Shown here: positions 33,066 through 42,134 of the stretch, one piece after another | Layout: each line of letters opens with the position of its first letter | Numbering within the stretch: the first letter of the stretch is position 1 | Assembly (NCBI GenBank): GCA_021014945.1 | Contig: MU266562.1 | Span: forward strand, 1 to 42,134 | Direction: 5' to 3' | Origin: Leucogyrophana mollusca | Lineage: Eukaryota > Basidiomycota > Agaricomycetes > Boletales | DNA: 42,134 nucleotides | Made by a program: the position numbers and the translations under genes | Notes under the pieces: model-generated | The model's database searches: none | Seen by the model: the letters and a program-made list of their open reading frames with translations, nothing else | What the model was told of the DNA's origin: nothing

Positions 33066-33703
33066 GCGAAAGGTGAGGCGGCATGGTTTTCGAGCCCTGA
33101 TGGACTTGGGATTCTAGGGTCCTCGTTGGTTTGTGCTCGCTGAGTGGGCTGGTTTAAGGATGCGTGGGTCAAGCACCTGTCATGCTGAGTTCAACGCTGG
33201 TCAACTGGGGTTATCAGCTCTCACAGGGTGGAGAGTTTGGCACACATCGGCCATGTGTATGGCACTTGGGTGTTGGTGAGGTGCTATTGACTGGTGGATG
33301 AGCACACGCCGACGAGTACTTGGGTGTTACACCGCTCGTCGCCCGAGATGCTGGCAGTCGCCCTTGCTCGTTTGGGTGCGGTTGGGTAGACTCGCGGCTG
33401 ATATCGACCGCTTGCCGTCAATCTGATTAAAGTGGACCCCACGTCCCTTCGAGCCCAGCAGTTACGATGGCAGGGAAAGCATCTATACACTTGTGGGACC
33501 TGCGACTCCATGCTGGGAGTTGAAGCCGTGGTGAGTGATTCGTTGATTGTTCCTGCGTTTTGGAACCACGGCTGAGGTGTTTTTGCTGAAATGTCTGATG
33601 CTTCCGTGTTTCTTGGTATTTATCATGACCTTGATGGTTTCCCAACGCAACACGGCGCCTTCCAAAATTGTCGCGCTACGCTGAGCTACAGCAGCAATCC
33701 TGG

Positions 33704-33710
33704 TATAAAG
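33704..33710 (+). promoter_or_regulatory. TATA box of DUF6533-C
   Basis: TATAAAG followed by GCTCC, 61 bp before the ATG at 33771, at the same spacing as in copy B. Confidence 0.55.
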
Positions 33711-33770
33711 GCTCCAAGCACTACTAGACACGACAACGAAAAGTTCCAACCTCCCGGCCCTAAATTGACG

Positions 33771-35571
33771 ATGAGCGTTGTGGGGACTCTCGAACAGGCC
33801 CAAGCCCTCAACTATGTGTACAGTAAGCAATCATCCTGTCTGTGGGCTTACGATACTCGCTTCTGAGCCATGTTTCTTCACAGTGGCCACAGCAGCCCTT
33901 GTTATGTATGATCAAGGTCGGAGGAAACCCTATGCTGTCAGTCAGTGACCTTCAAGTTGACGCAGGCGTTGTACAGTGCTTAACCTTTCGCAAGAGGTCA
34001 GTCCCCCCTGCCTTATTCCCGTGAAACGCACTCAAGTTTAAGCATCCTCGCCGAGGTGAATCTGATCTGGGTAAGTACCCATGTCACAGATTGTTGAAGA
34101 GTACTTCGGCGCTCACACGGAAGTCAGAGTCGTCGTTGGACCTTCATGACAGGACTTTATTTTGCGGTGCGTGGGGCTTTCTTGCTTCTCATCGCCCACC
34201 TGGAAATACAGCTAAGGTTGTATCATTTTACTCCAGGCTCGTTATTGCGGCTCCGGATCTTATTTGTGCGTCCAGGAATCAAATCTTAGTCCTCTCAGCT
34301 AACCTAACGTTGCAACTGACAGTACACTTACAGCACGTAAGCCAATTCCAAGAGGCTAGAGCAAACCACCTTCACTGAATATCATGCACCAGTGGACTTA
34401 CGGTGTACCTGGACTCGCAAAGTGCGCACATCTTCATGCGATCCTGCAGGCAAGAGATCATCTGACAGATTGGTAATGTAGGAGTGAAGTTTGCTTTATA
34501 TTACCCTCTCGTTTGTCCATGAGTTGGGCGTGACGCTGACTCTCAACACAAACAAACTATACAGGGGTAAGCGCCAATGAATTGCGTGTTCTAGCCCTCC
34601 AGTGTGTCTGACTCAGGATCTTGCATTTTCAAAAGCCGAGACTACATATATTGCCGGTCAATGGTTTAACACTGTGTTCGGTGTAGCAATGCAAGGTATG
34701 TGAGGCCATGGCATTCAAATTATGTCCCCCCGTTATTGATCAATCGTTCATGGTCAGCAATTCTTCTCGTGCGGGTGTATGCGCTGTACAACCGTTCAAA
34801 GAAGCTTCTGGCCTTTCTGCTGGCGTGCTTTTGCTGCGACGCGATTGTAGTGCTGGTAATTTCCGGAATGCTATACAACTTTCCTGTCATGGGAAGATAT
34901 AGTACGTTTGGATGTCTACCTAGAGCGTCCACCCTTGGCTCAGTCATTGTTGGCTCAGTTGTGGCTATCGGCCCAAATTCGATTGGTAGTATCGAGGAGG
35001 AAACTGAGGTGGACCCCTTCGCCTTTGGACCGTTGCCAGTGATTTACGTCACGGTGCAACTATCACTCGACGTAATTTTACTTGCATTCGCGTTGTTTGC
35101 CGCTGTCAAACACGCCCTGGAAGCTAGGCAACTGCACGGAAGATGGTCAATCAACCCTCTGGTGAAGTCTTTGGTTGCGGACCAAATCATCTACTTCATC
35201 GGGTACGTTAATTGTTTACCAATCCCAGAGTAACATTCATTCACTGTGAGCTCGCCAGGAACGTGCTTTGGCAAGCTACTACCATCTCCATGATATTCCC
35301 CAATTCGGTGGCAGCTCAATCTCCGTTTATCGTCGGACTAAACAGTTTCTTCAACGCGTTGGCTGTCGTTGCGGGTACTCGCATGGTGATCAGCCTCCGC
35401 GCCCGGGAATCCAAAACAGTGGAGGGCACGTCACACGGAGAGCTGAGCACGATCCAATTCGGGGCTAGGGACCTACCGGCCCAGTCAGTCGACGAGGGAG
35501 AGCCCGAGCCGGAGTCCATGGTGGAGCGTGGTTGTAGTTCCGTTAGACGTCAAGCTGAAGAGGAAGCTTGA
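33771..35571 (+). CDS. DUF6533 membrane protein, copy C (possibly intact)
   Basis: The ATG at 33771 starts a peptide ending QALNYVY. After an intron of the same position as in B come LVMYDQ, LNLSQE and VNLIW, the micro-exon set, then RRWTFMTGLYFA and ARYCGS. A 60-nt exon ends in the AMQ codons near 34695. The main exon (about 34760-35200) encodes ILLVRVYALYNRSKKLLAFL, LPVIYVTVQLSLDVILLAFA and HALEARQLHGRWSINPLVKS. The last exon (from about 35232) holds VVAGTRMVISLRARESKTVE and ELSTIQFG and ends at 35571. No stop was found that splicing cannot remove, and the base missing from B at the ninth or tenth exon is present here. Function unknown. The C-terminal tail is longer and more acidic/basic than in B. 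Confidence 0.75.
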
Positions 35572-36175
35572 AATCTGCCCGGCGGTCTCGACTCTCGACA
35601 ACACTTAGATCCTCACTCTCTGGGATAACTGCTCTGCTTGAATTTCCGACGTTCCGACTGCTATTTATGTATCTGCGTGCTCTTGCAGCTTTGTATTTAT
35701 TTCTTGCGCGTCTGGTTGTCGCTTAACACTCGTCTCATAGTGCCGTACTCTCCTCGTCTCTGCCTAGCGTATCTAGTATTGGGTATTCCAATGAACAGGG
35801 CAGACAGCATCATCCCCCTGATCAGCATGGAGGGGAAATCGAGGTGACTCGTGGCGCTCGAGTCATGATCAGATATGTGCGAGTGTACACGAGTATGCAA
35901 CGAAGACAATACGACACATAGCTAGGGCATGCACTGCTACTATCCCCGAGTTTTATCCTCCGCCGTGATCCTGCTACTGCCCCGGAAGACGATCCTGATA
36001 ATCCGAAATAACGATCGCTTCCAGTGCTGAGACCTCTCGCGTACCCATGATGTTCTGTGTTTCAAAAGGCATCAGTATCGGCGTTGAAAGGACTGCGGAG
36101 GTGGAGGGGTACATTGGAGGGGAGAGCATGGCATTCCGAATTACTGCACTGAAGCAAAACCGCAACGATTTCGGA

Positions 36176-36644
36176 AGTACTGAAGGCTGTGATCCACATC
36201 GCGCGACATTTGTTTGATGATGACGACGACTTTTGGCCTCAATCCTCCTCGCGATATTACCTGGGTAACATCCCGCCTGTCCCGCTGCCTTGAACGAACA
36301 GCGCGAATGTATGCCGAATTACCTCGCGGCTGGCCCACACCTCTGGCATACGGCGAGTATTCTGTTGGCGGGAAGGATCTGGGGAGACTACAAACGACGT
36401 ACCCACCCTTCCCCTGCACGCTCGCGACCAGGGACTTCCATTTCTCTCCCTGGCAATATTTCCTACCAACTTGCTTGTCTCGTCCCACATTTCCTTGTCT
36501 ATTTGCTTGATCCTTATATTTACCTTTATCTTTATCTTTGTGTTTTTATTTTTGTTTCTTATCTGTCTTCTGATTTTTCTTATGTCTAATTTGCATGCCC
36601 TCTCGTTGCGCTGACGAGGTACTTACTTTGTTAGGCACCTGAGT
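36176..36644. other. Unassigned sequence between DUF6533-C unit and PEX3 R4
   Basis: In unit B the corresponding position holds the PEX3 C-terminal half; here no such match was found. There is a T-rich run at 36510-36580 and no recognised gene. Confidence 0.45.
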
Positions 36645-38806
36645 CACCATTTCGAAAGCAAAAAGAGGGGGGAATAAAGAATGGAAAAACCACCGACCCA
36701 ATTCGCCTCTCCCCGTCCTCGAAACGCACCTTGTACTCGACGCGGCGCCGCACGTCCGCGAGGAGCGCGTGTGATTTGGTGGGGCCGGATTTATTTTCAG
36801 GGACACGCCGTGATCGAATTCATTTATCGGCGCGTTCGAATTTGGGCGCGTCGTTATGTTCAGGTGTGAGTGAGTATTGAATATATATATGCGGTCAAAA
36901 CGCGCATTGCATATGTCCGGACAAGCGTATATCGAATATTCGTCGCATTTGATGTTCAGTGTGGGGAGTAAAGCAGGCGAATGAAATGGACATGAAAAGG
37001 ACAGAAAGGAGGAAGAGGAAGGGAAATCGTCAGTAATCAGTTGGAGGTGCAGGGATACATACCAACAACAGAACCAGAAAACGCGAACGAGAAGTCGAAC
37101 GAAGATGCGTCAAACAGTACCTAGGAGTCTCAGGGAGGACGCCGGAAGAGCGTGAGACGGCTATCCTGCCTGCGGGTGCGCACTGTCATGCATGTGTATG
37201 CGCACCCCCACGCATACATGCACACCCATCCGTATATATGCACCTACCCTTTTGCCACTGATATCCCCTCCCTCTCCGTCCTCCGGTCTGCTGACCAAAC
37301 ACAGCCACGAAAACAACGCTCTCCTCCTCAGCTCCGCACGCACACCCTCCATGGAACCATTTCCACGAGAAATCACCAATCGCAAAAAAAAAAAACAGCC
37401 CCCCCCCCCAAAGAAACCCTGACAAACGCAAACAAAACCACTCACCCCTCTAATAACCCCTCAAGTCCTTGCCTCACCCACGTCGCGAGTCGCGACATCC
37501 TTCCACCCCACGTGGAGTATCCGCCGCAACAGCATGAGGAAGCGCATCTCGGTGTCATCTGAGATGGGGCTCGTTGGCCGAAGGGGAACGGTGCGTGGCG
37601 GACTTGTTTCATTGTGAGATCCAAGCCGTCGAGTAAGCCGTCTGCCAAATTGGAATTAAATGTAGGTAGTATGGGAAGTGCCCCGCGCACGCGCCCCACC
37701 CACCCCAGAGGTACCTCTAGCGCTTCTATATCCGATACGCGTCCCGCCCTGTGTCCTATTACCATACGCGTAAGCGATGGTGGCGCGCGAGCGTGGGACG
37801 CCTGTATGCGCTCGAGCCCCTCCTGGGCGACACGGAGGTAACGTAGCGTTGGAGCGCGAGGAGGGCGAACTGGAGAGATGTAAGAAGGGAGATGAGGGCC
37901 GTGGAATAGAGGGCTGTGAGGGTGCGTGGTAGGTCTGTATGGTTAGGGTTACCAGTTCTAAGTAAAGCAGAAGGGACAAGAATTAGTTCGAGCGAGATGC
38001 GGGACGAAGGGCGGGGTGAACGACGTACTAAGCATCCCGACCCCCTTCCATAGCTCTGCTTTAGTGCGCGTACTGCTGGAGGCGGACGAAGAGGTAGAGT
38101 ATGTGGATGGAACGGTAGAGTGTGCCGAGGGAACAGCCGAGCCTGTGTGGCTCGTCTGGGAGTCCGCTCCTGCTATCGAGTCCGAGATCTGTGCACCTGC
38201 CGAGGTAAGGCAGTCGTGTGGGTGCAGCGCCGATCCAGACCCAGACACACCCCTACATACGACCACGCGCCACTCCTTCCCACTCCCTGGTCCACAGCTC
38301 CCATTCCGGCCCAAACTCGAAACCGACACAGACCCCGCGTCCGACTCTCTATCTGACGGCGGCGCCGACTGCGCAGGCAAAGGGGAAGAAGAGCAGCTGC
38401 GGATGATTTCAGCACGTGCAGCGTGTGGCTTAGAGTGCGACTGGAACTCGTGCGTAGGCTCTGGACGTCCATCTCCTCGAGCATCTGCCCGAGCGTGGGG
38501 ATGAGCGCCATGATTGTGTGTAAGTGTGCTGGAAGCGAGGGCGGAGGCTGGTGCACCAACATTCCCAATCAGCACCGACACACACACCGTACCCCTGCTA
38601 ACCACGGACTTGGCACTTGCCAATCTCTCCTTGACGCCTTTATCCTTCGCCTCCTCCAGGCGTTCACTGACATACTGGCTGGAAACGTACCCACCACCGA
38701 GGAGGCGTACTACCTCATGTCTGCGCTCGTAAGAATACTTGCGTGCGCTGTCGAGTAGAAGGCGGGTTGCTGGTTTCAATGCGAGAACTTGTGGTGAGGA
38801 AGGCAA
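36645..38806 (-). pseudogene. PEX3: PEX3 copy R4, longest N-to-middle copy
   Basis: A 282-codon minus-strand frame (38806-37958) starts MPSSPQ and contains LLLDSARKYSYERRH and YVSSQYVSERLEEAKDKGVK, the membrane-proximal N-terminus. The next landmark, MALIPTLGQMLEEMDVQSLR (38511-38450), is in another frame and must slip back to reach FQSHSKPHAARAE. Then come a central block (38200-38040), ALQRYV/SSV-like residues (about 37830), RCASSC/ILHVGWKDVATR (about 37490-37540) and ADVRRRVEYKVRFEDGERR (36715-36760). The C-terminal half is absent. It aligns with R1 end to end from about 36650. Because of the slip and the missing end it is not expected to make peroxin-3. Confidence 0.7.
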
Positions 38807-38825
38807 GGGAAGGCAAAACTGTTTA

Positions 38826-39150
38826 CGTAAGAGTGTGTGGAAGCGGTTATGAAAATTGTCTCAGCATGGTCGTTGTTCTGGACGATGATCTCGATCAACG
38901 TCCGTGGTGTCGCCACTATTTTAGACGCGGCAGCCAAGGTCGTTGATAGGCTACGTCATAGCCGCGGCTTTTAGCTCTTGCTGCCCCTCCTTTTGTCTCT
39001 CCCCACTTGAAGTCGATGCCACAATCGTTGACCGGCTTTACTCAAGGCGTTGGCTAGTTTCGAGTCGTTTCGCTGATCAGTTATACTAATTCCAACTTCG
39101 CCTGATCAATGTCTGCACTTCTTCAACCTAACACTGCAAGAGAAGAGGGG
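38826..39150. repeat. PEX3 upstream flank, copy 3
   Basis: Closest to copy 1 (23762-24070). It runs on without a break into the 39203-39372 repeat, which copy 1 lacks. Confidence 0.75.
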
Positions 39151-39202
39151 CGCGGTCGTTCTGTTCCTCCATTCGCGGAAGTCGCGACTTGCTTTCCGGC
39201 GC

Positions 39203-39372
39203 TTCTCATTACAGATCCAGACCCTACCCCGTCAGACTCTCGTTGGCAGATCATACACCTCGTACGCGACCGGGACCACGCAGGCCAAAACATTCCCTGT
39301 GGCGCAAGAGGTCGGGAAGGGGTATCTGTCTCTTGTGGGTCGGGCCACAGCGCGTTGATCGAGTTTTGATGT
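39203..39372 (+). repeat. Repeat shared with 30890-31060
   Basis: Direct repeat of 30890-31060, including CTCGTTGGCAGATCATACAC and the GGCCACAGCGCGTTGATCGA block. It sits in a plus-strand frame from 39109 to 39369 that begins MSALLQPNTAREEGRG; product unknown. Confidence 0.6.
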
Positions 39373-39976
39373 CCTGCCAACACCGTCGACTGCTTCAAAA
39401 CACACAACAAAGCACAATTGCGTCGCTTTCCGCGTTTTTCAAATTCTCGATCACATATCTTTCCTTGCTCACCGAGACGAAAACGCTACAGAACAACCAC
39501 GACTACGCCCCGTGACACGACAACAACGCGGTCTCGCACACAGCAAACCACAGCACATACGTGGTCAAAATATACTTCTGGTGTTGGTTTTACTGGCTTT
39601 TGCTTTCGAAGTAATGGTCTGAAGCCAGCACCCTATCAGACCTGCAAATGACGTCAATCCACACAGCAGCTCATGATGCCTCTATCACAATTCTTTCGGA
39701 CCTGCTCGAACAAAACAACATCCGACTCGGAACAAAACGGTGTATTCTTCCCGCTACGAGCACTTTGTACGTACAAACACTATCAACGTCCCAGAAACGT
39801 ATTTATCGCCTAGATGCAGAACGAAAGGAACGATGCGAATTGAAGCGCAAGCTCGGACGATATCAATGCCCAGCGCCGTTGCAGTGACAAGAGAAGCCTG
39901 TGAACTTCGATGAGCGCCCGAAGCATATTGGTGGCGGAAATTGCTTACCTTCCGTCTGTCATCTCCAGATAGTGGT
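39373..39976. other. Unassigned sequence
   Basis: Short frames only. It forms the 3' flank of the convergently oriented aegerolysin gene. Confidence 0.4.
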
Positions 39977-40449
39977 TCATTCATTGCTCGCGACCTTGAT
40001 TTTGATGTTTCCGAGAGGACCAGCGACCGCGTTCCACGGCCCATGGGTTACAATGTACCCCTGATTCACATCTTGGACCTCAAAGTTGTTGGCAGATGAA
40101 CCCCACGGGCAGTTCCAGTACAAAGTGCAAACTTTGGTTGTGTCGTCATAAAGGTCAATAGTGCCCTCGGTTCCGGAGGGAGAATGAGAGCGACCGCAGG
40201 ACGAAACGGAGTGCTCTGAGCCGGCAGGAATGACGATCTTGTCGACTTCCTCCGGAGAGATCTCGTAATCTCTGTCGCCATTCTTGTGGAACTTTCCCCT
40301 GTTTACGTTGCAAATCATCCTCAGCGAACGTCTCTGGCTGCTCGAGAAACCGGTACGTACCAACTGAGGCTGGCATTCTGGATCTTGAGCGGGCTTCCGA
40401 GGGAGTTTGTGATCTCAAGGACCACCCACTGGTCATATGTGTCTGGCAT
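39977..40449 (-). CDS. Aegerolysin family protein, two exons
   Basis: Aegerolysins are small acidic beta-sandwich proteins that bind membrane lipids. Some act as the lipid-binding partner of a MACPF pore-forming protein; others have no known lytic role. Exons are 40449-40361 and 40298-39977, with a 62-bp GT-AG intron; frame is open, giving 136 residues, the usual length. Recognition features are the QWV start of the first strand, a WGKFH-type strand right after the intron, a central SCGRS motif and a CPWGS motif toward the C-terminus. No signal peptide is seen, as usual for the family. No MACPF partner gene is visible in this window. The gene looks intact. Whether the product is cytolytic cannot be told from sequence. 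Confidence 0.9.
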
Positions 40450-40546
40450 TATCAGTGAGATTGGCTGGTGAGGATGGAAAGAAGTATTTGTTCGATGGTA
40501 AAATTTAGGAAAAGGTGTTGGTGTCGAGTTGAACAATTCGTGGAGG

Positions 40547-40554
40547 CTTTTATA
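40547..40554 (-). promoter_or_regulatory. TATA box of the aegerolysin gene
   Basis: On the minus strand TATAAAAG begins at 40554, about 98 bp before the ATG, a typical distance for a highly expressed fungal gene with a short leader. Confidence 0.55.
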
Positions 40555-41053
40555 CTGTCCATCAAGAGGCACTGACCACTCTCAATGACGAATCTTGATC
40601 ACCAGCATTAAGATCAAGGTTTCGGCTCGAGCAAGCATGGGGTGCAGCGCTGCCGTATGCAGAATGTTAGTATTTCGCTTGAGTTGTGTTAACCAAGGTG
40701 AGTGCGATGTTACCTTATAATGCATTACCATTCATTCGCGCTTTTGCTGATCTCCGTTCAGGTCGTTGGAATCGATCTGCTACCGGAGATCGGCGATATG
40801 GCGCTGGAATTGTAACTTTATTTATTTGCGCGATACACAGAGCTGCGCGGTACAGAGCCGGTGTGACTGCGCGATATCGATAAGGACCACTGGCGCGCTT
40901 TGATATGAATGACTAGTTAAGCAAGATCGACGAAATACTATGGACATCCATTAGACTACTGCATGTGTGACTCCATCGACGCTGCCTCGTCGATGTCCAT
41001 GTTCGGAGGCTCCGTAATCAATGCTACTGCCAGTCGTTCCGCCGTGTCCTTCA
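40555..41053. other. Intergenic, nothing recognised
   Basis: No gene or repeat was recognised between the aegerolysin promoter and the inverted TIR/minisatellite copy. Confidence 0.45.
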
Positions 41054-41189
41054 TAGTGCTGTCGTGGTCCGATCCTGAACCAGGGTTCGAACCTGAACTT
41101 AGGTCCAGTTTGGGAAGGTTCGGTCCGAAATTCACATGAGAGCCCGAACTGGACCTGCCCCCGGTTCAGAGTTCAGACATTGTGCAGGC

Positions 41190-41218
41190 GTTCAGGACGG
41201 TTCCGAACCGTCCTGAAC
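41190..41218. repeat. 29-bp perfect palindrome with 1-nt spacer
   Basis: Arms GTTCAGGACGGTTC and GAACCGTCCTGAAC flank a single C. The copy at 8780-8810 has only one arm, so the hairpin arose, or was lost, in one copy. Confidence 0.8.
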
Positions 41219-41522
41219 GGTTCCGAACCTCGACTTGAACCTGCCCGACAAGCAAGCAAAACCTGGTCAGTAAACAACAAGGGCTGGTGGAGGACCAAAG
41301 AGGGTGTTGGTAAGGCGAGTCCTAAACCAACCATAAATCACATCTTACACTCTTCCAACAATGTAGCTGAGACTCGATCAATCCTGGCACACCCTCAGTT
41401 GCCCAAACGTGCCCCAAACGATCCTAGCGCGCCCCAAACAATACCAGTGCACCCTCAAATGATCCTAGCACACCCAGACCTATCAGCCACCCTCTGAACG
41501 AACCATGGCTGCTCACAGAACC

Positions 41523-41994
41523 TCATCTACACTCCATCGAATCCCAGGCGTCTGGAACAGATCCCAGGCATCACTATCGACCCCCAGGCGTCCACATGCG
41601 GTCCCATCGAACCCCAGGTGAGTGGAACAGATACCTATCAATCCCAAGCGTCCTCATCAAATTTGAGGCGTCCCCATCGAACTCAAGGTGTCTGGAACGA
41701 ACCACATGCGTTCCCATCGAATCCCAGGTGTCCCTATCGAACCTCAGGCATCTGGAACGAACCACATGCGCCCCCACCGATCCCCAGGCGTCCTGATCAA
41801 TCCCTAGGTGTCTCAAGCATCTGGAACGAATCCCAGGCGTCCCCATCGAACCTTAGGCGTCTGGAACGAACCACATGCGTTCCCACCAATCCCCAGGCGT
41901 CCCCATCAACCCCCAGGCGTCTGGGATCAACCTCAAGCGTCTGGAACGAATCCCAGGTGTCCCCATCGAACCTTAGGTGTCTGGAACGAAGCAC
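41523..41994 (-). repeat. 20-bp minisatellite, inverted copy
   Basis: About 23 degenerate 20-bp units (CCCAGGCGT plus CCCCATCGAAC or CTGGAACGAAC), the reverse complement of the array at 7897-8475, with the same alternation of two unit types. Confidence 0.85.
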
Positions 41995-42134
41995 TCACCT
42001 CGATGCAGGTTCTCGGGTTACTACGCTCCCTGCCGGCCGTCCACTTGCCCGACCACCCCCACTCATTATACCCTCTTTTGAGGACCTCCGCTTGCGCAAC
42101 CGAGTCGATCCCAGCGATCCTTATGGAGTTCCGT

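Larger units (their letters stand above)
33066..36175 (+). repeat. Duplicated DUF6533 unit, copy C
   Basis: Direct repeat of 24075-27475, about 3.1 kb. Junction words AAAGGTGAGGCGGCATG (start) and AAAACCGCAACGATTTCGG (end) are shared. The offset between units is about 9.0 kb at the left edge and 8.7 kb at the start codons. Confidence 0.8.
41054..42134. mobile_element. Inverted copy of the 7771-8897 TIR/minisatellite element
   Basis: Starts with the terminal repeat TAGTGCTGTCGTGGTCCG (41054-41071), then the GAACC-rich block (to about 41500) and the minisatellite (41523-41994), all as reverse complement of 8900 back to 7897. After 41994 the similarity ends and the second terminal repeat is not seen before the window ends, so this copy is longer, rearranged or truncated. 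Confidence 0.65.

Noticed and set aside
37192..37445. Pro/Thr/His-rich frame with homopolymer A and C runs
   Set aside because: Low-complexity sequence within PEX3 R4, probably an eroded intron.

Overview
The window is eukaryotic and almost certainly from a mushroom-forming basidiomycete (Agaricomycetes). Genes are cut by many 45-75 bp GT-AG introns, a tRNA carries a short canonical intron, and the recognisable families (DUF6533 membrane proteins, an aegerolysin, UbiA-type prenyltransferase, cytochrome P450, phenol-hydroxylase-like monooxygenase) are typical of that class. I cannot name the species. All exon models below were read by eye from splice sites, reading frame and remembered family landmarks; no search was run.

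Layout. 1-500: small hairpin repeats. 510-2304 (-): an intact seven-exon COP9 signalosome subunit 1 gene, with a tRNA-Ala(CGC) on the other strand just upstream. 3052-3920: decayed P450. 4501-5879: a seven-exon multi-pass membrane protein. 6360-7398 (-): an intact four-exon UbiA-type prenyltransferase. 7771-8897: a 1.1 kb element with terminal inverted repeats and a 20-bp minisatellite; an inverted copy enters at 41054. 8961-10870: DUF6533 copy A (decayed). 12650-15254: FAD monooxygenase with frameshifts. 17723-19461 (-): DUF6533 gene D, an intact 13-exon model. 39977-40449 (-): an intact two-exon aegerolysin gene.

The most unusual part is 15.4-39.4 kb. It holds at least four broken copies of the peroxin gene PEX3, all on the minus strand, alternating with plus-strand DUF6533 genes (B at 25.1 kb, C at 33.8 kb). 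The same DUF6533-plus-PEX3 block recurs with about 8.4-8.7 kb spacing, so this looks like an old tandem segmental duplication. The array also carries an inserted transposon with a clear target-site duplication (22652-23755), a P450 first exon abutting PEX3 sequence, an alpha/beta-hydrolase-like remnant, and a copied piece of the CSN1 gene from the left edge of the window.

How genes may work together: UbiA prenyltransferase, P450 and aromatic monooxygenase could be the remains of a meroterpenoid-type pathway, but two of the three are broken. No PEX3 copy looks functional, so a working peroxin must lie elsewhere in the genome. CSN1, the tRNA, the UbiA gene, DUF6533-D and the aegerolysin are the best candidates for working genes; the 4501 gene and DUF6533-C are possible.
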